From Sipunculus nudus (lineage: Eukaryota > Annelida > Sipuncula > Golfingiida > Sipunculidae), in contig CM049306.1 of NCBI GenBank assembly GCA_026874595.1, positions 95,349,642 through 95,413,641 on the forward strand: a DNA stretch of 64,000 bases, read 5' to 3'. Of this stretch, positions 30,301-39,300 are shown piece after piece. Position numbers and translations under genes: made by a program. Numbering within the stretch: position 1 is the stretch's first letter; the number at the start of each line of letters is the position of its first letter. The notes beneath the pieces were generated by a model. The model was given only the letters and a program-made list of their open reading frames with translations. It had not been told where the DNA came from and ran no database searches.

Positions 30301-33300
30301 ATGGATAAAACACTGAATTAAAACCAATCCTATAATTTAACTGCAAGACTGCTTCTGAGTTTACAGCCAGATCAAGATTATATAAATAATCAACTAAAGC
30401 CTAAAGTACATTACTTTATTGCACACTCAGGTAACTAGATGAATACTGACAGGTAAGGCAGAGCCCCGCTGAGTCCTGAGACCTTGTTTGAAATTTATAT
30501 GGGAATCATAACTGGAGTTATGAAAGGTTTTGGAAATCAATGTGTGTACAGATTACTCCTGTGACCTTGACCTTTGACCCTGTAACCCCAATAAGGAAAG
30601 GGATATTTGTTTATTGGCAGGTGAGCTGTATGTATAAGATAGAAGCTCTGGTATGAAAGGTTTTGCTTAAAATGCATCCACAATCTTTTTAAAGATGTGG
30701 AGACTGTGACCTTGACCTCTGACCCTATGCCCCAAAATGAGGAAGGATGTTTGTTTTAGTGTTGGGCCATATAATAGTCAAGTTTGAAATCCATATGTGA
30801 ATCCCAAGTGGAGTAATCATCTTGAAATGGATAAGTGGACAGATGGCTCCTGTGACCTTGACCTTTGAACTTTTGACCCCAAGACTGATACAGATGTGTC
30901 CCTGTAGGCAGGTGTCATATATGTGTAAGATGGAAAGACTGGCATGGAAAGTTTGGCTGAAAATGCATCCATAAAGTTTTTATAATTGTGAGTCTTGACA
31001 CCTTCGCCTTTGACCTCATGACCCAAAATCAATAAGGGTTCTTGCTTAAGTGGTGGGCCATTTATATATTAAGTTTGAAATCCATATGTAAATCCCAAGT
31101 GGAGTTATCATCAGGAAATGAATTTGTGGACAGATGGCTCCTATGGCCTTGACCTTTGATCTTGTGACCCCAAGACTGATACAGATGTTTCCCTGTTGGC
31201 AGGTGTCATATATGTGTATGATGGAAAGACTGTCATGGAAGGTTTGGCTGAAAATGCATCCACAATGGTTTTATAAATGTGAGTCTTGATACCTTGACCT
31301 ATGATATCATGACCCCAAAATCAATAGGGTTCTTGCCTTAGTGGTGGGCCATTTATATATTAAGTTTGAAATCCATATATGAGTAGAAACTGGAGTTATA
31401 ATCTGGAAACAAATTTGTAGACGAACAGATGGACAGACAGACGGACAGGGTGATTACTATAGGGCACCTGCTTCTCTTGAAGCGAAACCCTTATTATGAT
31501 ATCTTTATAAAGGAAAACTTTATTGACCTATGGCAGTTTGGATTAGTTGCAGAATACTGCCATAATACTCATATCATTACTAACTTATTTTTACATGAGA
31601 TTACAAGTTTAGAATGTGTGAAAGTTAGTCAGCCTGTACCCGATTTGTATTTATTTTGTGATCATGATGGTTTATTGGGGCAGAGTTCATAAGGTTTCCT
31701 TCTTTTAGAGTTCAGTGAATTTTCATTAATTCAGGCTGTCAAGCACACCATTGCCAAAAGAAGATTGGAAAAATTGAAAAAGTATGACAAAAGTAAGGAA
31801 ATAGAAAGATAAAGTAGGACTGAAACCTAAAGTAATGACAGTATTCATGATTATTCTTGATGAACGATTGTGAAAAGTGAAACAGAAAAGAAGTGAGGTT
31901 ATTCAGTACAGGTTCAAACAATGTTTATGTGGTGCTCACACTGTACTTCCACTTTTGAAATCAAATGGTGCTTAAAATTTCCAATAATATTTTACATATA
32001 AAAGCACAAGGACAATTATACAGTAATACACAGCATGTTGATGCTGAATTTTATTGTGCAAAACAAAATATATGAAAAAGTGGAAATTTACATGATAAAG
32101 ATTGAAAAAATAGGACTGACATACACAAAGGAGGAGAAAATAGGAGAAGTAAGAACACTTGACAGCCTTCAAATTTTAATTACAACCAGTCAAAATACTA
32201 TCAGGCTGATGTTAAACTGAGAAGACACTTGATTCCTATAATGGGCTATATTATTGTGGGTTTTCATGTCATGTCACGGTCTAGAGTACCTCCACTCAGC
32301 CCACACACTGGCTTCATCTACAGCATTGTTGACATAGCATCCATGGGGTGGGTCATGTATTGATTCATCTCCATGCCCTACACATTTCTGTACATCCAAT
32401 ATTCACAAGTGTACAGGCCACAAATTACACTGAGTATTACAGCCATAACCCTCGGTATTTACTATCCTGATGATAAACCAGTCAGAGTCAGACCACCCTC
32501 GTTATTCTAGGGAAGCTCCCTGTACCTTTACAGACTTGTCAATAAATGATCCATTATCTTAAATTTAAAACTGGAAAACTTGCCAGAGTGTTTTAGTACT
32601 ATACCATTCACATTTTACTACCTAAATTTCTCCACTAATTTTTTAACTCATTCTCAAGTCAAACCAACAGCTCAGAATTTTGGGAAAGTGTCATAAAAAT
32701 TCCTGGATATGGGTGATATTTTTTAGGTTCAGTTAAGTCACATTTTAGAGTCTTGTGATGTAATTGACAGTTGTCTTAGGTAATCAAGTGCTTGAAAATG
32801 AGAGAGGAATGACAGATTTTTTATGAAACTCAACAACACCCCATCATTATACAAAAATGTGGCTGTAAACTCAAGTATCTGTACCAGTGATCTTCATGAT
32901 ATATGGGAAAACACATGAGTTTATTTGTCCTTTTGTAATGAATAATATGGAGCACAGAGTAATGTTTATAAATACATGTCACAAAATGGTGTCAACTGAC
33001 GCTAATTAAAAGGGAATAACGTTATTGGTAATTTGAAATTATAAAATTATTATTTTCTGAATATTTTCTCTTAATGTCACAATTCATTATGAGCATTCCA
33101 CAAGTTGATCCGACTTTAATTTTCCAATAATTTTAATGTAGCAAACAGCTTTCAGCTGAAGAGAATTTCCACTGATAGAACGTTGGTCAAAATTTGAAGG
33201 TAACATACACTGATCCTATGGTTTATAAATTTAAAGGACCTCTGGGGGTGTACTACTACACCAGTGATTGATGACAGTAAGGTATTTGTAGTACAGCCTG

Positions 33301-36300
33301 TCTGGAATAGCCAGCAAACACTACACACTAGTACACACACAAGTAACTCTGCTGATAATGAGGTCAGTAGGCAGACTTATTGTATACTTTGGACTCAATT
33401 TGAGTCTTGCCATAACTGGAACAGTCATTCATATATACCTGTTGTAAACTCCCTGGAGGTTTTACTCAATAACTAGACACAGAGTACACCCGAGTCTTAA
33501 AATACCAATAAGTGCAAGGGCAGAACAGGCTGAGAGACATCAAAAACTCCAAGGGCAGAAAACATGAATTTGGACTGGATTCAACCCATATAAGAATTTT
33601 CAATCATTATACTAACACAGTTGAAGTATACAGTACACAGATGACCAGCCAAAGCCTTTTTCACTTTTTGTTTCATTTTCATCAGAATGATTTGCAGCTC
33701 ATCTGTTCATTTTTTACCAGCCTAATTTTTCAGTCCTGTGAAAGTGGATTATCTGATCCTCATTATCTCAATACATCATCTTATTTTCAGATTTGGTAAT
33801 TCTTATTTCTGCATGTCATAAAGATGACCTTAGTAAGAGGTCAAAAACACACTTTGATCGAACAATAAGCAAGAAATTTAAAAAATAATAATCAACAAGT
33901 TGAGAACATGCAGAGTTAGGCTAAAAGATGCAAAAAAAAGCCATCTATTGTTCACAACCGAAAATCGTCACCCAAGATTGTCTTCAAGCCTGTGTGTGTA
34001 TTAGCTATAAAATGATGTATCTGAAAGTGATGCTCTGAGATACTGAAACTAGTCCGTTTGTTATCTTAAATATAAATAAGTGAATACCGATGACTAAAAT
34101 TAATCATGATTTAAAGATGTATCCACCATGTGTAAGATAATTTTGGTCACTGGTCTCACATACCACAACTTCCTTACTGTAAGTTAAAAAGATTTACAAT
34201 AGTCTGGGTATGATTTGTATGTTTTTAAGCAGGTGGCTTTTCATGTAAGCTTGGTACATGCTTAACTCTCCACACAAATAACAAGCTCTTTATAAACTCA
34301 TAAGCATAAACAAACACAGGTGATACATATTATCCTTTTCTGAATACTCTGCACATGCCATACACAAAATAATGCGGTAGTCTATTTTTATCAGCTTTCT
34401 CTTTCAAAGTTTTGTTTAAAACAAAGTATAAAATGCAAAAATGGCACCATGTTCCCGATCTGTTAATTGTAATAATTTTAAACAAAAAGTATCTTTTCCT
34501 GATCTGGCTTTATTTGAAATATGAATACTAGTTTGTTTATCATGAACATGACCATACTGCAAAGAACTAAAAGGTTAAAAAAACTAAAATTAAGAATAAC
34601 AGAGAAATCAAGGAGCTCTATATTAACAATTAAGAGATTTGAACATGCATAAAACAATAATATCCTTACCCGGTTTACCTACAAAATAAAGATAAAAGGC
34701 ATACTCAAGTATTTACAATGACTAATTTACTCACAACTAACATACAACATTTCTTAATCAGCTGATTTCATCATCAGCTAAGCGGAGGGACCATAATCAA
34801 ACGTCTTACATGTATATTGCGTAACACCTGAGTGGTCTGAATAAGCCCATTTGTACCAGTTTCCAACTGACCACAATCCAATGAACCTTAGACTCAACAG
34901 TAAATAAGTCTCCAACTGTACTTCAAGGGAAAACATTTTATTATACTGGAGTGGTTTCTCTGTTATTAATAGTATAGGTACACTTTAAAACAATATGAAT
35001 ATACATGCATGTACATACTTGGTTTCCCCATTATTTATAGTAAAGGTACACTCTAAACCATGAACAAACCTGCACATACATGTATATAATATTTTTTTAT
35101 AAATATTTAACCTAAACTTTAAAGAGAATAATAAATCAATATACATTTATTTTCCACAAAAAAATGACACAGCTTAATAAGAAAAAAATAAATAAATTAA
35201 CAAATATATTCCATTTCATTTCCTTATTTCACATGACTGATCCAAATCTTATAAGAATACCTGAATACTTAAGCAGTGCACCTGAGCATAAAAATAAAAA
35301 TGTTATCTATTAAAGCATTAATGATTTAAAATTTGCAATTTAAACTTTGATTCTGGGTTATTATCCTGAGCAGAAATAAACCATAAATTACATCCTACAG
35401 AATGCAGTATTTCAAAAATATATTTCATTCACTGTACGGCAGTTCAAATTTAAAGTATGCATTTGCCAGAATATGTATGGGTTTAAAAAGATACACCTAT
35501 TTACTCCAAATGCCATCATTACAATTTGGCAAAATGCTTTTTAAATTATAACTTAACAATTTTTTATACTCATTTAAAAGAACCAAACATGGCCGTGATA
35601 TACCACAGCTATGGATATTGGATAGCCATTAGAATTTTTTTACAGTCCTTGCAATATTTTATGAAACATAATTATGACAGAGACTATGTTAAGTTCTAGG
35701 TACTGGTAGTTAATATATATTTTAGCTATAAAATATTTTTAAACAATTATGATAAAAATTCTCTTTGAAGTTTCAGCTCCAAACACACTTTGACATGACA
35801 AAGTGACTTGATATCTTTGACAACTCAGTCTTGGAATTATTGCATAAACTCACTAAGTACTTGATATATATGATGTTAAATAACGAGCAAAGTCAAACTG
35901 TACCTCCACTTTCTTGTAACCTTGTATCTCTGTCATCTGCTGGGGTGTAGACAAGCTGTAGAACCAGAGGTCTCCTGGTAACGATCCCAGTACCACGAGG
36001 CAGGAAGTCTCGACCCACCAAACTCTCAAGCACCGAGCTCTTGCCACTACTCTGGAAACAGGAATAAAACATATGTATACAGCTCCCAGCTTATATCAAC
36101 CTGCTTAATCTGTTATTTCTCAATCTGTGACCAACCTGGTCAGCAACAATGTGCCCTTTGTCTTAAGTCATGAAAACACATTTCTTTCGAATAACCAGAA
36201 AATCAAAATGAGTAAACCCACATACAGAAACAACAGGGCGAGAAATTAGCGCAGTCTACTGGAAATTTCCTGTAAAAATTACGGAGGCCCGGCAGAATGT

Positions 36301-39300
36301 CGGAATGATGGAAGTATACATATAAGACCACCATTATGACAACAAATTTCATAAATTTATTTTAAATGGGAAAAATCTTTGTTTAATATTTATTTTGTAA
36401 TTATGTTCTTATATGTGTAATTTTATGTGTTAATATATGAATGAAATGCATTTGCATACAGTTGATTCAAATGTTATTAAGCTTGCACCAACTCATCCCT
36501 TGACTCTCACTTATCTGAATGAGCTTCTAATTAATGCCAAGTTTGGCATGCTAAAGTGGTCTTTTATGACATTGTACGGATATCCTCGGTGAGAGAATAT
36601 GACAAATTGACAATACAGTAAAATTTTTAAATGCAAATGGAATTTAACAGAGAGGAATCTATGTGAATAAATCAATCGCTAAACACATTCTGATGAAGTA
36701 CAATTCGAAATCAATATTTATAGAGGTTCTTCTGACAAGATGAATATGAACGACTCAAAATTGTTTGATGACACCACAGGTTACTAACATCACTTGCTTC
36801 CCAGTAACATCATAGGTTATAGGTCAATCACTTTTGTGTAATAAAGCCTTCTTGTAATGCACTGAATAGATTAAAGACAACCACAGGGGTAAAGATCAAA
36901 GATTCACTTCGGGAGACGTCCATTCATGTGGATTAGCAGGTCTTGTGTGCCTAGCTAAGGCAAAGTGTCTAGGGTCGGCCCAGGCCAGGGGCCGCAAAAA
37001 CCACAAGTCTGTGTTGGATGCAAGCACACACAATTATAACAGTGAACCGTGACTTCACGCATGGGCCAACAAAAGTTCAGCGCTGGTCAAAGATTAGCAC
37101 AAAGAGTGCCCACATTAGGCAGGTCGATTTATTAGTAATATATCATTTAGGTCAGAAAAAAATGACTGTTATCCATAATATCCAGGTGGTCATATTTCAC
37201 AGAGTTTATCTATAGGTAATATAAAAGAATTTCAAAAGGGTCTGATATCCCGTGGTCGTAATAGCCAGTTGCCCACATTTTACAGGTGTTCGTTCAGACA
37301 GATGGAACTGTACCTCAAAATACCTGTCAAATAGGGGTTTCTTCACTGATACCAAAACCTCCTTAGCTGTCCGAGCATATCTTGCCAAGCTATTAACAGG
37401 AGCCTTATGGACACAAACATTATCTTTCTTGAAAGTACTGGTACCAGAGTATTCATACAATCAGAGTTTGCGAAAACTTCCAGTCCTCAGCAGGACAGTG
37501 GGTCCTGCTGCAGAAGACTTATTGCAGGTCCTGTCAGATCTCTGTAGGACCTTCCATGAAGTATGTTAATTCAGTGAACGGTAACAAGCAGAAAGCATAT
37601 GTAACAATGAGTGTCAACAGTTTTATTGTGAATTTATGAATATCAATAAAACAAACCTCTTTTAACATATTCGGAGATATTTAGTTGTATGCAAGACTTC
37701 CGTGCACTATTCAGCCTACTCCTGGTTAGGAACTTAAATTGAATTATTTTACCTGTTAATTACACCTATAATATATAACTATACTGAATATCCTCTCAAA
37801 TTTGTAAACATGTTTATATTTTATATGTGGTGGTTGATAGTGACATGAACTGACTTTTCCAAAAATAAATGTTATTGTTACTAATATTTTTTACCTTTCT
37901 CAATAAAATCAATGAACTTGAATATTATTCAGTGTCTATTGACATATAAATAACAATCAGCGATGAAAATATTAGCTTATTATAATTCTTATGTGTCACA
38001 ATTACAGGCATATCTTATTTTATTTGACTGCGTAAGTCAAAATTTTGCTCTTATACCCGGGCCAGACTTGCACTTAGCGCAGAATCATACTCAGAATCAA
38101 TTCTGAATAGAAACGACCTCAAGCGAGTGGTAACAGACAGGATCCGCTCCGAGAACCCTGGCACTAAATTAACATGAAATCATGTAACACTTATCTTATC
38201 AGACATTTAACTTTATGATGATGATCACGTCCTAGACTTCGTCAGTGCAAGGATCAATATTAAATTATACTTTATATGCCCAATTTTACTCAGGGGTCTG
38301 GGTTGAAAAATTAGTTCATGGACACCCTGAGCTTTTTCCAAACAGCGTGACCGATATCCGCACACTCATTCCCGCCAAAACATTTATGAATGAAGTCACG
38401 TGAGCAGATTCTTACTATGAATATCTGATTGGCTCTCTGGCTAATGGGAGTCGTCACTTAGCCAATCACAGGAACGTAGGCGTGGTAAATCACCAGTCAG
38501 TCACCGAGGTCTGTCTGGGTGTCAAAATAGAATCTGACATCGCTGGGTGACAAATATGTATAACGAAAAGAACTCTGTTTATGCCGAAAGGCGATGAACA
38601 TTCACATTATATATGAGCAAATGAAAAGGATTTCCTCTCGTTGATGTTTAACCGATACTTGCCTAATTTTTTGTGCAATGTGCGCCTATTATTATATCTA
38701 ATTTCATCAAACCAGCGGGAAAACTCTTATGGTTTTGCAGTGTTTTGCCCGCGTGGCGAAATTGTGAAAATCTTGTGAATGGTTTGGGAACCGAATTGTC
38801 TAGTCTTGACGCCTCTGGTTAATATGCCACCACGATTATTGCCACACAAATAATTGTAGATGCTAACAACAATTAGTGTGATTCTCGGGGAATTCGTCTT
38901 TTACAGAGATATCGTCACGACTATTTTTATTCTGTGCCCGTCTGCTGATCTAATGCAACGAGCAACACGAAAACGCACGTGGGAGTGTTTACGCAGATAT
39001 TTTTACACATGCTTTATAATAATCTAAGAAAATAGGTCTCTGAATCAAACGATATTGTTGGAAAAAGGCCAGTGGACCCAGTTGTGCAAAACCAAAAATT
39101 TTTCTTAGGCGACAATAGGTCCGGCTGAATTAAAGATCCTATCGGACCCTCAGATATCTAGCCGGTCAGGTCCGCAGGACCGACGGATTTCGCATACTCT
39201 GCATAATGAATATTCAGTATCAATTCATATCCCAAGTCTACACAAATGCACTATGTGTATACATATATAGAGGTTGTTGCATGTCCTCATGTTGAATAAC

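Noticed and set aside
31441-31692. 87-codon plus-strand open frame starting in a GACAGACGG tract
   Set aside because: Starts in the microsatellite of element H and continues into unique AT-rich sequence without recognisable motif.
37206-37569. Roughly 85- and 105-codon open frames on opposite strands in DNM1L intron 1
   Set aside because: Mutually overlapping, no family motif, and no splice sites that would join either to DNM1L; possibly an old transposon remnant.
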